Translations under genes and position numbers: made by a program | The notes under the pieces: generated by a model | Databases searched by the model: none | Told to the model about the DNA's origin: nothing | Seen by the model: the letters and a program-made list of their open reading frames with translations, nothing else | Shown: piece after piece, positions 8,710 through 18,004 of the stretch | Numbering within the stretch: the stretch's first letter is position 1 | Layout: every line of letters begins with the position of its first letter | Origin: Massilia atriviolacea | GTDB taxonomy: Bacteria > Pseudomonadota > Gammaproteobacteria > Burkholderiales > Burkholderiaceae_D | Length of the DNA stretch: 64,000 nucleotides | Assembly (NCBI RefSeq): GCF_003953935.1 | Contig: NZ_RXLQ01000004.1 | Coordinates: forward strand, 124,001 to 188,000 | Direction of reading: 5' to 3'

Positions 8710-9768
8710 TTAATGCGGGAACGGCCAAAGCCGCAGTTTTTCTTTACCTACTTGCCACAGGCGCGCAAGGCCGTGCGGCTCCACGATCAGAAAAAAGATA
8801 ATCAGCGCGCCGAACACCATCAACTCCAGGTTCGACGCCACCGAGGTTGGCAGCGACAGGCTGTGCGCCAAAATATTCAGGAACACCGGCAGCAGCACGA
8901 TGAAGGCCGCGCCGAGAAAGGAGCCGAGCACCGAGCCGACCCCGCCGATGATGATCATGAACAGGATGCGGAACGACAGGTCGAGGTTGTACGCTTCCGG
9001 TTCGACCGTGCCCAGGTAGGCGTAGGCGTACAGCGCGCCGGCCACGCCGCAGTAGAAGGAGCTGACCGCGAAGGCCAGCAGCTTGGTGCGCATCGGCCGA
9101 AAGCCGATCACTTCGGCCGCCACGTCCATGTCGCGCACGGCCATCCACGAGCGGCCCACGTTCGAGCGGATCATGTTCTTGGCCAGCAGCGCCATGAGCG
9201 CCACGATCGCCAGCACCAGCACGTACTTGCTGGCCGGCGTATCGAACTGGTAGCCGAAGATGACGATCTTCTGCGCCGTGATCACGCCCGAGGCGCTGCC
9301 GTTGGTCAGGTAGGGGATCTTGGTCAGGCACCAGACCACGAAGAACTGGGTCGCCAGGGTCGACGCGGCCAGGTAGAAGCCGCGAATGCGCAGCGAGGGC
9401 AGGCCGAAGGCGATGCCCACCATGGCCGCGCACAGGCCGCCCAGCACGAAGGCCAGCAGCATCGGGATGCCGGGCAGGCGGGCGATGAAGTTAAACGAGG
9501 CAAAGGCGCCGACCGCCATGAAGGCGGCGGTGCCCAGCGAAAGCTGGCCGCAGTAGCCGGTCAGGATGTTCAGGCCCAGCGCGGCCAGCGAAAAGATCAG
9601 GAAGGGAATCAGGATCGCCGACAGCATGTAGGGCGAGGCGAACAGCGGCACGATGGCCAGCGCCACCAGCAGCAGGGCGCCCAGGGCGATGCGCTCCTGG
9701 CGGATCGGGAAGATCTGGCCGTCGGATTCGTAGGTGGTCTTGAATTGTCCGGCTTCGCGGTAAAACAT
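8710..9768 (-). CDS. livM: LIV-type ABC transporter permease LivM
   Basis: Integral membrane permease of 352 residues with about nine to ten hydrophobic segments. Family features include LGLNILTGYCGQLSLGTAAFMAVGAFASF, LRIRGFYLAASTLATQFF, the cytoplasmic coupling stretch GRSWMAVRDMDVAAEVIGF, and IIGGVGSVLGSFLGAAFI. The start is one base after the livH stop. It forms the membrane channel with LivH. Confidence 0.9.
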   Translation of the reverse strand: MFYREAGQFKTTYESDGQIFPIRQERIALGALLLVALAIVPLFASPYMLSAILIPFLIFSLAALGLNILTGYCGQLSLGTAAFMAVGAFASFNFIARLPGIPMLLAFVLGGLCAAMVGIAFGLPSLRIRGFYLAASTLATQFFVVWCLTKIPYLTNGSASGVITAQKIVIFGYQFDTPASKYVLVLAIVALMALLAKNMIRSNVGRSWMAVRDMDVAAEVIGFRPMRTKLLAFAVSSFYCGVAGALYAYAYLGTVEPEAYNLDLSFRILFMIIIGGVGSVLGSFLGAAFIVLLPVFLNILAHSLSLPTSVASNLELMVFGALIIFFLIVEPHGLARLWQVGKEKLRLWPFPH

Positions 9769-9769
9769 A

Positions 9770-10666
9770 TCAGATTCTCCGGATGATTTTTTCGCCGAAC
9801 AGGCCTTCCGGCCGCACCAGCAGGAACAGCAGGGCCAGCACGTACGGGAACCAGCCTTCGATGCCGCCGCCGACCATCGGGCCGATATACACCTCGGCCA
9901 GTTTTTCGGAGGCGCCGATGATCAGGCCGCCGACGATCGCGCCGGGGACCGAGGTAAAGCCGCCCAGGATCAGTACCGGCAGCGCTTTCAGGGCGATGAA
10001 GGTGAGCGCGAACTGCACGCCGTTGCGCGCGCCCCACAGCAGGCCCGCCACCAGCGCCACCAGCCCGGCCACGGCCCATACCACGGCCCAGATCTGCTGC
10101 AGCGGGATGCCGACCGCGAGCGCCGCCTGGTGGTCGTCGGCGACCGCGCGCAGGGCGCGGCCCACTTTGGTTTTCGAGAACAGCAGCGCCAGTGCGGTCA
10201 CCAGCAGCGCGCAGATGGCGGCGGCGGTGACGTCGAACTGGGAGACGATGATGTTGTAGTTATCGAGCAGGTAGGGGATCGGCACGTCCTCGATCGGCAG
10301 GTCCAGCTTGTGCACCTGCGAGCCCCACAGCAGCTGCGCCAGGCCCTCGATGAAGAAGGCTAGGCCGATGGTGGCCATGAAGAGGGTGATCTCGGGCTGG
10401 TTCACCAGCGGGCGCAGGACCACCCGTTCGATGGCCAGGCCGAGCGCGATCATCACCACGATGGTCAGCGGAATGGCGAGCCAGATCGAGACGCCGAACT
10501 TGTCGATGATGCCGACGCAGGTAAGGGCGGCGAAGAACACCATCGCGCCCTGGGCAAAGTTGAACACGCCCGAGGCTTTGTAGATCAGCACGAAACCGAT
10601 GGCCACCAGCGCGTACATGACGCCCGAGAGCAGGCCGCCGATCAGGACTTCAAAGAAAAAATTCAT
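9770..10666 (-). CDS. livH: LIV-type ABC transporter permease LivH
   Basis: Permease of 298 residues with the LivH signature order: GGLLSGVMYALVAIGFVLIYKASGVFNFAQGAM, the coupling helix VGRALRAVADDHQAALAVGI, and a final GGFTSVPGAIVGGLIIGASEKL. The ATG at 10666 follows GAGAGGACGCACC. The in-frame extension upstream reads through the REP-like repeat and is not real. A 132-base gap holding that repeat separates it from livG. Confidence 0.9.
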   Translation of the reverse strand: MNFFFEVLIGGLLSGVMYALVAIGFVLIYKASGVFNFAQGAMVFFAALTCVGIIDKFGVSIWLAIPLTIVVMIALGLAIERVVLRPLVNQPEITLFMATIGLAFFIEGLAQLLWGSQVHKLDLPIEDVPIPYLLDNYNIIVSQFDVTAAAICALLVTALALLFSKTKVGRALRAVADDHQAALAVGIPLQQIWAVVWAVAGLVALVAGLLWGARNGVQFALTFIALKALPVLILGGFTSVPGAIVGGLIIGASEKLAEVYIGPMVGGGIEGWFPYVLALLFLLVRPEGLFGEKIIRRI

Positions 10667-10696
10667 GGTGCGTCCTCTCGGTCCGTCGGTTAACCC

Positions 10697-10773
10697 CGTC
10701 GTTCCCGCGCAGGCGGAAATCCATAGCACCTTTGAGCATAGGTGCCATGGACCCGCGCCTGCGCGGGGGCGAC
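10697..10773. repeat. Composite REP-like palindrome inside the LIV operon
   Basis: CGTCGTTCCCGCGCAGGCGG at the left is mirrored by CGCCTGCGCGGGGGCGACG at the right. A small inner hairpin (GCACCT/AGGTGC) lies between them. It belongs to the same family as 4656-4744 and 58791-58828. Lying in the livG-livH gap, it could affect mRNA stability or relative expression. Confidence 0.75.
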
Positions 10774-10798
10774 GCGCTGATAGTTTTTGGTGATCGCT

Positions 10799-11620
10799 TC
10801 AATGCGCCACTCCCAGATACGCATTAATCACGTTTTGGTTGCTGCGCACTTCATCGGGCGTGCCGTCCCCGATCTTCTTGCCGTAATCGAGCACCACCAC
10901 CCGGTCCGAAATATCCATCACCACGCCCATGTCGTGCTCGATCAGCACGATGGTGGTCCCGAACTGGTCGTTCACGTCCAGGATGAAGCGGCACATGTCC
11001 TGTTTTTCTTCCACGTTCATCCCCGCCATCGGTTCGTCGAGCAGCAGGATATCGGGTTCGGCGGCCAGCGCCCGTCCCAGCTCCACGCGCTTTTGCAGGC
11101 CGTAGGGCAGGCGCCCCACCGGCGTCTTGCGGATCGCCTGGATCTCGAGGAAGTCGATGATCTCCTCCGCCTTTTCGCGGTGCGCCAGCTCCTCGCGCCG
11201 CGCCGGGCCCCAGTACAGGGCCTGCATCAGGAAATTCGACTTCATCTTCAGGTTCCTGCCGGTCATGATGTTGTCCAATACCGTCATCCCCTTGAACAGC
11301 GCGATGTTCTGGAAGGTGCGCGCAATGCCCGCCTTGGCCGCGCCGTGGCAATCCATGTTCTTGCGGTGCTCCCCGCGCAGCACGATCTCGCCCTGCTGCG
11401 GGCGGTACACGCCGTTGATCACGTTGAGCATCGAGCTTTTGCCGGCGCCGTTCGGCCCGATGATCGCGCGGATTTCGTGCTGGCGCACATCGAACGAGAT
11501 ATCGGTCAGCGCCTTGACCCCGCCGAACGACAGCGAGATATTCTTCAGGTCGAGGATCACCGGGCCGGTCTGGCGCGTCGATCCGCCGGTCGCGGGTTCA
11601 TTGGGTTCGTTCATATTCAT
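10799..11620 (-). CDS. livG: LIV-type ABC transporter ATP-binding protein LivG
   Basis: ATPase of 273 residues. Walker A is GPNGAGKSS (with SM after), the signature region is LPYGLQKRVELGRALA, Walker B ILLLDEPMAGMN, and the H-loop VLIEHDM. LivG's typical extra segment before the signature is present (TGRNLKMKSNFLMQALYWGPARREE). The ATG at 11620 has GAGGAG upstream and overlaps nothing coding; longer in-frame starts would run into the preceding ligase gene. It pairs with LivF. Confidence 0.9.
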   Translation of the reverse strand: MNMNEPNEPATGGSTRQTGPVILDLKNISLSFGGVKALTDISFDVRQHEIRAIIGPNGAGKSSMLNVINGVYRPQQGEIVLRGEHRKNMDCHGAAKAGIARTFQNIALFKGMTVLDNIMTGRNLKMKSNFLMQALYWGPARREELAHREKAEEIIDFLEIQAIRKTPVGRLPYGLQKRVELGRALAAEPDILLLDEPMAGMNVEEKQDMCRFILDVNDQFGTTIVLIEHDMGVVMDISDRVVVLDYGKKIGDGTPDEVRSNQNVINAYLGVAH

Positions 11621-11633
11621 CGCAACGCGCTCC

Positions 11634-13589
11634 TCACGCAGCCTTCTCCAAAACGGGGTAAGTAGTGGCCCCGCAGATGCGCAGATCGGCGCTGACGATC
11701 CCCACGCGCCCATCTTCGAACTTGACCTGGGTGCTGATGAACTGGCTGGTCTTGTCGGTGTACAGCGCGTCGATCAGCACCGCGTATTTGTCGGCGATGA
11801 ATTTGCGCCGCACCTTGCGCGTGCGCGTCAGTTCGTCGTCGTCCGGGTCGAGCTCCTTGTGCAGCACCAGGAAGCGGTGGATCTGGGTCGCGCCCATCAG
11901 CGCTTCGCCGGCCAGGTCGGCGTTGACCTTCTCGACGCAGTCGCGTATCAGGTCGTAGGTGGTGGCATGCGCAGCCAGGTCGGTGTAGCCGGCGTAGGCG
12001 ATATTGCGCCGCTCGGCCCAGTTGCCGACCGCTTCCATGTCGATATTGATGAAGGCGCACACCTGGCTGCGCGCATTCCCGAAGGCGACCGCCTCCTTGA
12101 TGAAGGGGAAGAACTTGAGCTTGTTCTCGATGTAGTTGGGCGCGAAGATCGCGCCGCAGTTCATCTTGCCCACGTCGGCCGCGCGGTCGATGATTTTCAG
12201 GTGGCCTTCGGCATCAAAAATGCCGGCGTCACCCGTGTGGAAGTAGCCCTCGGCGTCGATCACTTCCGCCGTCGCATCGGCGCGCTTGAAGTAGCCGGCC
12301 ATGGTGGCGGCCGACTTGACCAGCACTTCGCCGCTGGCGGCGATCTTCACCTCGACGCCGGGCGCGGGCAGGCCGACGCTGTCGAACTTGATGTTCCCGT
12401 CCGGTTGCAGGCACACGTAGGCGCAGGTTTCGGTGGAGCCGTACAGCTGCTTGAGGTTGACGCCGATCGAGCGGTAGAAGCGGAACAGGTCCGGTCCGAT
12501 CGCCGCGCCGGCGGTGTAGGCCACGCGCACGCGCGACAGGCCAAGCACGTTTTTCAGCGGGCCATACACCAGCAGGCTCCCGAGCGCATACGCGGCGCGG
12601 TCCGCGCCCGATACCGGTTTGCCGTCCAGGATATCGGCGCCGCAGCGCCTGGCCACCTCCATGAAATGGTGGAACATCCTGCGCTTGATGGCGCTCGCGT
12701 CTTCCATCCGGATCATGACGGTGGTGAGCATGTTCTCGAACACGCGCGGCGGCGCAAAATAGTAGGTCGGGCCGATCTCGCGCAGGTCGGTCAGCACCGT
12801 GTCGCCCGATTCCGGGCAGTTGACCGTAAAGCCGGCCACCATGGCCTGCGCCAGCGAGAACAGGCAGTCGCCCACCCAGGCCATCGGCAGGTAGGACAGG
12901 ATGTCTTCGCGGTCGGTGAGTTTGTCGAAGCCGACCCCGCCCACGCCGGCCGCCATCAGCGCCGCATGCGACTGGCATACGCCCTTCGGTTTGCCGGTGG
13001 TGCCGGAGGTGTACAGGATGATCGCAATGTCGCTGCCGCTGCCGGCGGCCAGCGCCGCTTCGAAGGCGCCGGGATGCGCCTGGTCCCATGCGCGGCCCAG
13101 CGTTTGCAGCGCCGCGAAGGAGCACAGGCCGGGCTGTTTGTAGTGGCGCATGCCGCGTTCGTCGTCAAAGGCGATGTGGCGCACCTGCGGGCACTGGTCC
13201 CGCAGTTCGAGCAGCTTGTCGACCTGTTCCTGGTCTTCGACGATGGCGAAGGCGATCTCGGCGTCGTTGAGCACATACGCCATGTCGGCCGCCGGCGCAT
13301 CCTGGTACAGCGGCACCGGCACGCCGCCAAAGGCTTGCGCGGCCAGCATGGCCCAGTACAGGCGCGGGCGGTTGTCGCCGATGATGGCCAGGTTCATCCC
13401 GCGCGTGAAACCCAGCGACGCCAGGCCGCAGGCCAGTGCGCGCACCTCGGCGTTGACCTGCTGCCAGCTCCAGGTCTGCCAGATGCCCAGGTGCTTTTCG
13501 CGGAAGGCGGGGCGCTGCGGGCGTTCCTGTCCGTGCGCCAGCAGGCGCCGTGGAAAAGTCTGCAATTGCGAGCCATCGAGTGTCTGCAC
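11634..13589 (-). CDS. AMP-dependent long-chain-type acyl-CoA synthetase
   Basis: 651-residue adenylate-forming ligase, first gene of the LIV operon. It starts with GTG at 13589 after GGGGA. The P-loop is intact (IILYTSGTTGKPKGV); further motifs are YGSTETCAYVC (A5), GYFHTGDAGIFDAEGHLKIIDRAADVGKMNCGA (A7-A8) and a C-terminal TRTRKVRRKFI. It resembles enzymes annotated long-chain-fatty-acid-CoA ligase. With the importer and the second, PaaK-like ligase it suggests uptake and CoA activation of a carboxylic acid. The chain length preference cannot be read from sequence. Confidence 0.87.
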   Translation of the reverse strand: MQTLDGSQLQTFPRRLLAHGQERPQRPAFREKHLGIWQTWSWQQVNAEVRALACGLASLGFTRGMNLAIIGDNRPRLYWAMLAAQAFGGVPVPLYQDAPAADMAYVLNDAEIAFAIVEDQEQVDKLLELRDQCPQVRHIAFDDERGMRHYKQPGLCSFAALQTLGRAWDQAHPGAFEAALAAGSGSDIAIILYTSGTTGKPKGVCQSHAALMAAGVGGVGFDKLTDREDILSYLPMAWVGDCLFSLAQAMVAGFTVNCPESGDTVLTDLREIGPTYYFAPPRVFENMLTTVMIRMEDASAIKRRMFHHFMEVARRCGADILDGKPVSGADRAAYALGSLLVYGPLKNVLGLSRVRVAYTAGAAIGPDLFRFYRSIGVNLKQLYGSTETCAYVCLQPDGNIKFDSVGLPAPGVEVKIAASGEVLVKSAATMAGYFKRADATAEVIDAEGYFHTGDAGIFDAEGHLKIIDRAADVGKMNCGAIFAPNYIENKLKFFPFIKEAVAFGNARSQVCAFINIDMEAVGNWAERRNIAYAGYTDLAAHATTYDLIRDCVEKVNADLAGEALMGATQIHRFLVLHKELDPDDDELTRTRKVRRKFIADKYAVLIDALYTDKTSQFISTQVKFEDGRVGIVSADLRICGATTYPVLEKAA

Positions 13590-13744
13590 CAGCGTCCCCT
13601 TTTGATTGTCTGGCCCCCTCCGTCACGTCAAAATCGGGGTGGCGCGTTTTTTGTGTGATGATATTAGCTCGCGTTGGGCCAGCAGGTTGTCTTTTGGATG
13701 ACAATTCGCCCTCAAATTCGCGACTTTCGATGCTGCGACGCACA

Positions 13745-14431
13745 ATGACAAACCAGACACAGACATTAGTAGATCACCTGCGCTCGACCATCTGGGCCCG
13801 CACCCTCACGCCCGCCGAGATGATCCGGGTCGAGGCCGACTGCTTCGAGCAGTTCGTGCCCAAGGGCGGTTTCGTGTGCCGCAAGGGGGAGCCGCTGGAA
13901 AACTGGGTCGGGATCATCGACGGCCTGGTCAAGATCAACAATTTTTCGCCGTCCGGGAAAAACGTCACCTTCGCCGGCGTGCCCACCGGCGGCTGGTTCG
14001 GCGAGGGCTCGCTGCTCAAGGACCAGATGCGCAAATACGATGTGATGGCGCTGCGCGACACGCGCGTGGCGCGCATGCCGCGCGAAACGTTCGAATGGCT
14101 GCTGGAAGTGAGCCTGCCGTTCACGCGTTTTCTGCTGATGCAGCTCAACGAACGCCTGGGCCAGTTCATCGGCCTGGTCGAAAACGACCGCACGCTCGAT
14201 ATCGACACCCGGGTGGCGCGCTGCCTGGCCGCCATGTTCAACTCGCACCTGTACCCGGGGCTGGAAAAGATGGTGCAGATTTCGCAGGAAGAAATCGGCT
14301 ACCTGTCGGGCGCCTCGCGCCAGCGCGCCAACCAGGCCTTGCAACTGCTCGAAAAAGAAGGACTGGTGCGGCTCGACTACGGCGGCATCCGCGTGCTCGA
14401 CCTGGAAGGGCTGCGCCACTTCCAGGCTTGA
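13745..14431 (+). CDS. Crp/Fnr-family transcriptional regulator
   Basis: 228-residue regulator: a cyclic-nucleotide-binding-type beta-roll (GGFVCRKGEPLENWVGIIDGLVKI, then GGWFGEGSLL), a dimer helix, and a C-terminal winged helix with recognition region ISQEEIGYLSGASRQRANQALQLLEKEGLV. No N-terminal Cys cluster for an Fnr-type Fe-S centre was seen. The ATG at 13745 is chosen; an alternative ATG lies at 13730. It is divergent from the acyl-CoA synthetase gene with about 155 bases between, so it is the likely controller of the LIV operon. Confidence 0.85.
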   Translation: MTNQTQTLVDHLRSTIWARTLTPAEMIRVEADCFEQFVPKGGFVCRKGEPLENWVGIIDGLVKINNFSPSGKNVTFAGVPTGGWFGEGSLLKDQMRKYDVMALRDTRVARMPRETFEWLLEVSLPFTRFLLMQLNERLGQFIGLVENDRTLDIDTRVARCLAAMFNSHLYPGLEKMVQISQEEIGYLSGASRQRANQALQLLEKEGLVRLDYGGIRVLDLEGLRHFQA

Positions 14432-14534
14432 CGAAACGCCGTCGACGTAAGTTTTTTTGAACAGCAGACACTCCCAGACGGGCGATGACGCGTGCCGCGC
14501 CACGGCCGGGCGCGATAGAGGTATCATTAGACCA

Positions 14535-16370
14535 ATGACACCACCCGATTCAACGCTGCCCATGCCCACCTCCACCACGCGCGATGAACGCCTCGCGCAA
14601 CTGCGCGCCGCCATGCGGGGCGCGCAGGTCGACGCCTGCATCATCCCTTCGTCCGACCCGCACCTGTCCGAATACCTGCCCGGCCGCTGGCAGGGGCGCG
14701 AATGGCTGACCGGTTTCACCGGCTCGGTCGGCACCTTCATCGCCACCGCCGACTTCGCGGGCTGCTGGACCGATGGCCGCTATTGGACCCAGGCCGAGAC
14801 CGAACTGGCCGGCAGCAGCGTGCAACTGATGAAGATCCCGTCAGGCGCCAGCCTGCTGCACATCGACTGGCTGGCCGCCAAGCTGGCGCCCGGCCAGACG
14901 GTGGCGGTGGACGCCCGCGTATTGGGCCTGTCCACCGCGCGCCTGCTGGCCGACGCCCTGGGCGCGCGCGGCATCGTTCTGCGCACCGATATCGACCTGC
15001 TCGACGGCGTCTGGAGCGAGCGCCCCGCGCTGCCGCCCGCTGCGGTGTTCGAGCACGGCGCGCCGTTCGCCTCCTTGAGCCGCGCCGACAAGTTGGCCGC
15101 CACCCGCGCCGCCATGGCCAAGGCGGGCGCGCAGCGCCACTTCATCTCCACCCTCGACGACATCGCCTGGCTGTTCAACCTGCGCGGCGCCGACGTGAGC
15201 TACAACCCGGTGTTCCTGGCCCATGCCCTGATCGACAACGACGGCGCCACCCTGTTCGTGGCCGACGCCAAGGTCCCGCCCGAGCTGCGCGCGCGCCTGT
15301 CGCGGGATGGCGTGACGCTCGCCGCGTACGACGATGCCGCCGCCGCCCTGGCAACGCTGGCGGCCGATTCCACCCTGCTGGTCGACCCGCGCCGCATCAC
15401 GGCCGGCATGCGCGGCGCCGTCGCGCCCGGCGTGACGGTGATCGAGGCGGTCAACCCGAGCACCTTCGCCAAGTCCAGGAAATCCGCAGCCGACGCCGCC
15501 CACGTGCGCGCCACCATGGAGCAGGATGGCGCGGCCCTGTGCGAATTTTTCGCCTGGCTCGAGGCCGAACTGGCCGACCCGGCGCGCGCCCCGTTGACCG
15601 AAACGGCCATCGACCGCCACATCACGGCCGCGCGCGCGCGCCGGCCAAATTTTGTGAGCCCCAGTTTCGGCACCATCGCCGGCTTTAACGCCAACGGCGC
15701 CATCATCCACTACCGCGCCAGCGAGGCGGCGCACGCCGTCATCGAAGGCGACGGCCTGCTGCTGATCGATTCCGGCGGCCAGTACCTGGGCGGCACCACC
15801 GACATCACCCGCGTGGTGCCGGTGGGCGCCACCAGCGAGGCGCAGCGCAGCGACTTTACCCGGGTGCTTCAGGGCGTGATCGCACTGTCGTCGGCGCGCT
15901 TCCCGCGCGGCACCCGTTCGCCGATGCTCGATGCGCTGGCGCGCGCCCCGATCTGGGCCGCCGGCATCGACTACGGCCACGGCACCGGGCACGGGGTCGG
16001 CTTCTTCCTGAATGTGCACGAAGGCCCGCAGTCGATCTCCGCAAGCGCCATGCCGGAGCCGCACAGCGCCATGGAAGAGGGCATGATCACCTCGGTCGAA
16101 CCGGGCATCTACCGGCCCGGCCGCTGGGGCATCCGCATCGAAAACCTGGTCCTGAACGTGGCCGCCGAGCGTACCGAATTCGGCGACTGGCTGCGCTTCG
16201 AGACATTGACCCTGTGTCCGATCGACACGCGCTGCCTGCACCTGCCGCTGCTGCGCGCCGACGAAATCGCCTGGATCAACGACTACCACGCCACCGTGCG
16301 CGCGCGCCTGGCGCCGCATGTGAGCGGCCCGGCCGCCGCCTGGCTCCATTTACGCACGCAGGAGATCTGA
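14535..16370 (+). CDS. Xaa-Pro aminopeptidase (aminopeptidase P, M24B)
   Basis: 611-residue enzyme that removes an N-terminal residue preceding proline. The creatinase-type N-terminal domain (DACIIPSSDPHLSEYLP, GFTGSVGTF) and a second similar domain (ISTLDDIAWLFNLRG) precede the pita-bread domain. Dinuclear metal ligands are visible: LLIDSGGQYLGGTTDITR (two Asp), GHGTGHGVGFFLNVHE (His), MITSVEPGIY (Glu) and GIRIENLV (Glu). The length matches the three-domain, cytosolic type. The next gene begins on its stop codon (TGATG). Confidence 0.9.
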   Translation: MTPPDSTLPMPTSTTRDERLAQLRAAMRGAQVDACIIPSSDPHLSEYLPGRWQGREWLTGFTGSVGTFIATADFAGCWTDGRYWTQAETELAGSSVQLMKIPSGASLLHIDWLAAKLAPGQTVAVDARVLGLSTARLLADALGARGIVLRTDIDLLDGVWSERPALPPAAVFEHGAPFASLSRADKLAATRAAMAKAGAQRHFISTLDDIAWLFNLRGADVSYNPVFLAHALIDNDGATLFVADAKVPPELRARLSRDGVTLAAYDDAAAALATLAADSTLLVDPRRITAGMRGAVAPGVTVIEAVNPSTFAKSRKSAADAAHVRATMEQDGAALCEFFAWLEAELADPARAPLTETAIDRHITAARARRPNFVSPSFGTIAGFNANGAIIHYRASEAAHAVIEGDGLLLIDSGGQYLGGTTDITRVVPVGATSEAQRSDFTRVLQGVIALSSARFPRGTRSPMLDALARAPIWAAGIDYGHGTGHGVGFFLNVHEGPQSISASAMPEPHSAMEEGMITSVEPGIYRPGRWGIRIENLVLNVAAERTEFGDWLRFETLTLCPIDTRCLHLPLLRADEIAWINDYHATVRARLAPHVSGPAAAWLHLRTQEI

Positions 16371-16636
16371 TGTCGACCGCCCGTTCAACCCGCGCCAGCG
16401 CCGCCGTCGACCGCCTCAAGGTCCGCAGCGGCAACGCCGGCTACTCGATGGCCCGCACCGGCGACGGCCTGTTCTTCCTGTCCGAAGCGCCGGGCGAGCC
16501 GCCCCTGTGCGCCCCGCTCGAACTCGACCAGTTTGTCGCCTTCGTCAACAAGCTCGGACCGCAGGTGGCGCGGCGCGTCAGCAAACTCGACGTCGCCTTC
16601 GAAAAGCAGCTGGTGAAAAAGAAGCCGGCTCCCTAG
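16370..16636 (+). CDS. Small conserved-looking hypothetical protein
   Basis: 88 residues. The ATG overlaps the TGA of the aminopeptidase gene and is preceded by GGAG, which settles the start and indicates coupling. The protein is basic at both ends, with a central FFLSEAPGEPPLCAPLELDQFVAFVNKLG. It has no signal peptide or membrane segment. No family was recognised. Confidence 0.65.
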   Translation: MSTARSTRASAAVDRLKVRSGNAGYSMARTGDGLFFLSEAPGEPPLCAPLELDQFVAFVNKLGPQVARRVSKLDVAFEKQLVKKKPAP

Positions 16637-16666
16637 GCTCCCTAGCATCACCCTGAAGGAAAGCGC

Positions 16667-17413
16667 ATGTCGTTCACGGAGCTGATCTCGGCCTACTGGT
16701 CGAAACCGGAAATCGCCACCAATGGCCTGATCCTGCTTAACCTGCTGGGCGCGCTGGCGCTCGGGCTGCTGGTCGGCTACGAACGCTCCTACCACGGGCG
16801 CGCGGCCGGCATGCGCACCTATGGACTGGTGTGCATGGCCTCGGCCGCGCTGACCATCGTCGGCGGCTATCCGGGTTTCTGGTTCGGCGGCAGCGGCGCC
16901 TCGCTGCTGGCGGCGGTCGACCCCACGCGCGTGATCCAGGGCATCGTCACCGGCATCGGCTTCCTCGGCGCGGGCGTGATCATGCGCGAAGGTTTCAACA
17001 TCAGCGGCCTGACCACGGCCGCCTCGATCTGGACCTCGTCGGTGATCGGCATCCTGGTCGGCGTCGGCTTTTACCTGGCTGCGATGGGGCTGGCCTTCTT
17101 TTCGGCGATGATCATGATTTACCTGTCCAAGGTCGAAGCCTGGCTGCCCTCGCGCCACGCGGTGGCGGTGATGATGCGCTTCAAGCAAGGCTATGTGCCG
17201 CGCGAAGACGCGCTGCGCCGCATCGCGCTCGAACGCGGCTACGCCATCGCCGGCGGCTCGCTCACCATCGGCAGCGACAACAGCAAGCAGGAATGGCGTT
17301 TCGTGGCGCTGGCGCTGTCCAAGAAAAGCGGTGCGCCGCTGTCCGAGCTGGCGGCCGAACTGGCGCGCTTCGAAGGCATCGACAGTTTCCAGATCTCCCA
17401 CGCCCGCAACTAA
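16667..17413 (+). CDS. MgtC/SapB family inner-membrane protein
   Basis: 248 residues. The N-terminal half has four to five hydrophobic helices with the family hallmark LLVGYERSYHGRAAGMRTYGLVCMASA, VIQGIVTGIGFLGAGVIMREG and ISGLTTAASIWTSSVIGILVGVGFY. The C-terminal soluble part (about 160-248) resembles the ACT-like domain of MgtC relatives. MgtC itself modulates ATP synthase and phosphate/magnesium homeostasis in Salmonella; most environmental members are uncharacterised. An AAGGAAAG motif lies upstream. It stands between the small protein and the DUF924 gene. Confidence 0.87.
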   Translation: MSFTELISAYWSKPEIATNGLILLNLLGALALGLLVGYERSYHGRAAGMRTYGLVCMASAALTIVGGYPGFWFGGSGASLLAAVDPTRVIQGIVTGIGFLGAGVIMREGFNISGLTTAASIWTSSVIGILVGVGFYLAAMGLAFFSAMIMIYLSKVEAWLPSRHAVAVMMRFKQGYVPREDALRRIALERGYAIAGGSLTIGSDNSKQEWRFVALALSKKSGAPLSELAAELARFEGIDSFQISHARN

Positions 17414-17425
17414 GAAGGAGCACCC

Positions 17426-18004
17426 ATGAAAGCCCAGGACATACTCGATTTCTGGTTCCTGCCCGAGGGGACGGAAGGCCACGACCAGCCGCGCCAGGCC
17501 TGGTTCCGCAAGAGCGAGGCCTTCGATGCCGAGGTGGTCGAACGCTTCGGCCACCTGCTCGAACACGCGGTCGCCGGCGGCCTGCGCGAATGGGAGGAGG
17601 AAGGGCCGCAAGGGGCGCTGGCGCGCATCGTGCTGCTCGACCAGCTCACCCGCAACGCCTGGCGCGGCCAGCCGGCCTCGTTTTCCGGCGACGCGCTGGC
17701 GCTGGCCGCCGCCACGCGCCTGGTCGACAGCGGCGCCGACAGGACTCTCACGCCCGTGCAGCGCTGGTTCGCCTACATGCCGTTCGAGCACGCCGAGGAC
17801 GCGCGCATGCAGGAGCGTTCGGTGGCTCTGTTTGCCGGGCTGGCGCAGTACGGCGAGGCCTTCGAAGGCGCGCTCGATTACGCCCACCGCCACCGTGGCG
17901 TGATTGCGCGCTTCGGCCGCTTCCCGCACCGTAACCCGATCCTCGGGCGCGCCTCGACGCCCGAGGAAGCCGGGTACCTCGAGCAGCCGGGTTCGGGCTT
18001 CTAG
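17426..18004 (+). CDS. DUF924 family protein
   Basis: 192-residue all-helical, TPR-like protein with the DUF924 pattern: ILDFWFLPEG, QAWFRKSEAFDAEVVERFG, ALARIVLLDQLTRNAWRG, FAYMPFEHAEDARMQERSVALF and GRFPHRNPILGRASTPEEAGYL. AGAAGGAG precedes the ATG. Its function is unknown. The next gene starts on the base after its stop. Confidence 0.87.
   Translation: MKAQDILDFWFLPEGTEGHDQPRQAWFRKSEAFDAEVVERFGHLLEHAVAGGLREWEEEGPQGALARIVLLDQLTRNAWRGQPASFSGDALALAAATRLVDSGADRTLTPVQRWFAYMPFEHAEDARMQERSVALFAGLAQYGEAFEGALDYAHRHRGVIARFGRFPHRNPILGRASTPEEAGYLEQPGSGF

Noticed and set aside
10667-10729. N-terminal extension of LivH
   Set aside because: It translates the REP-like repeat; a strong ribosome binding site precedes the internal ATG at 10666.
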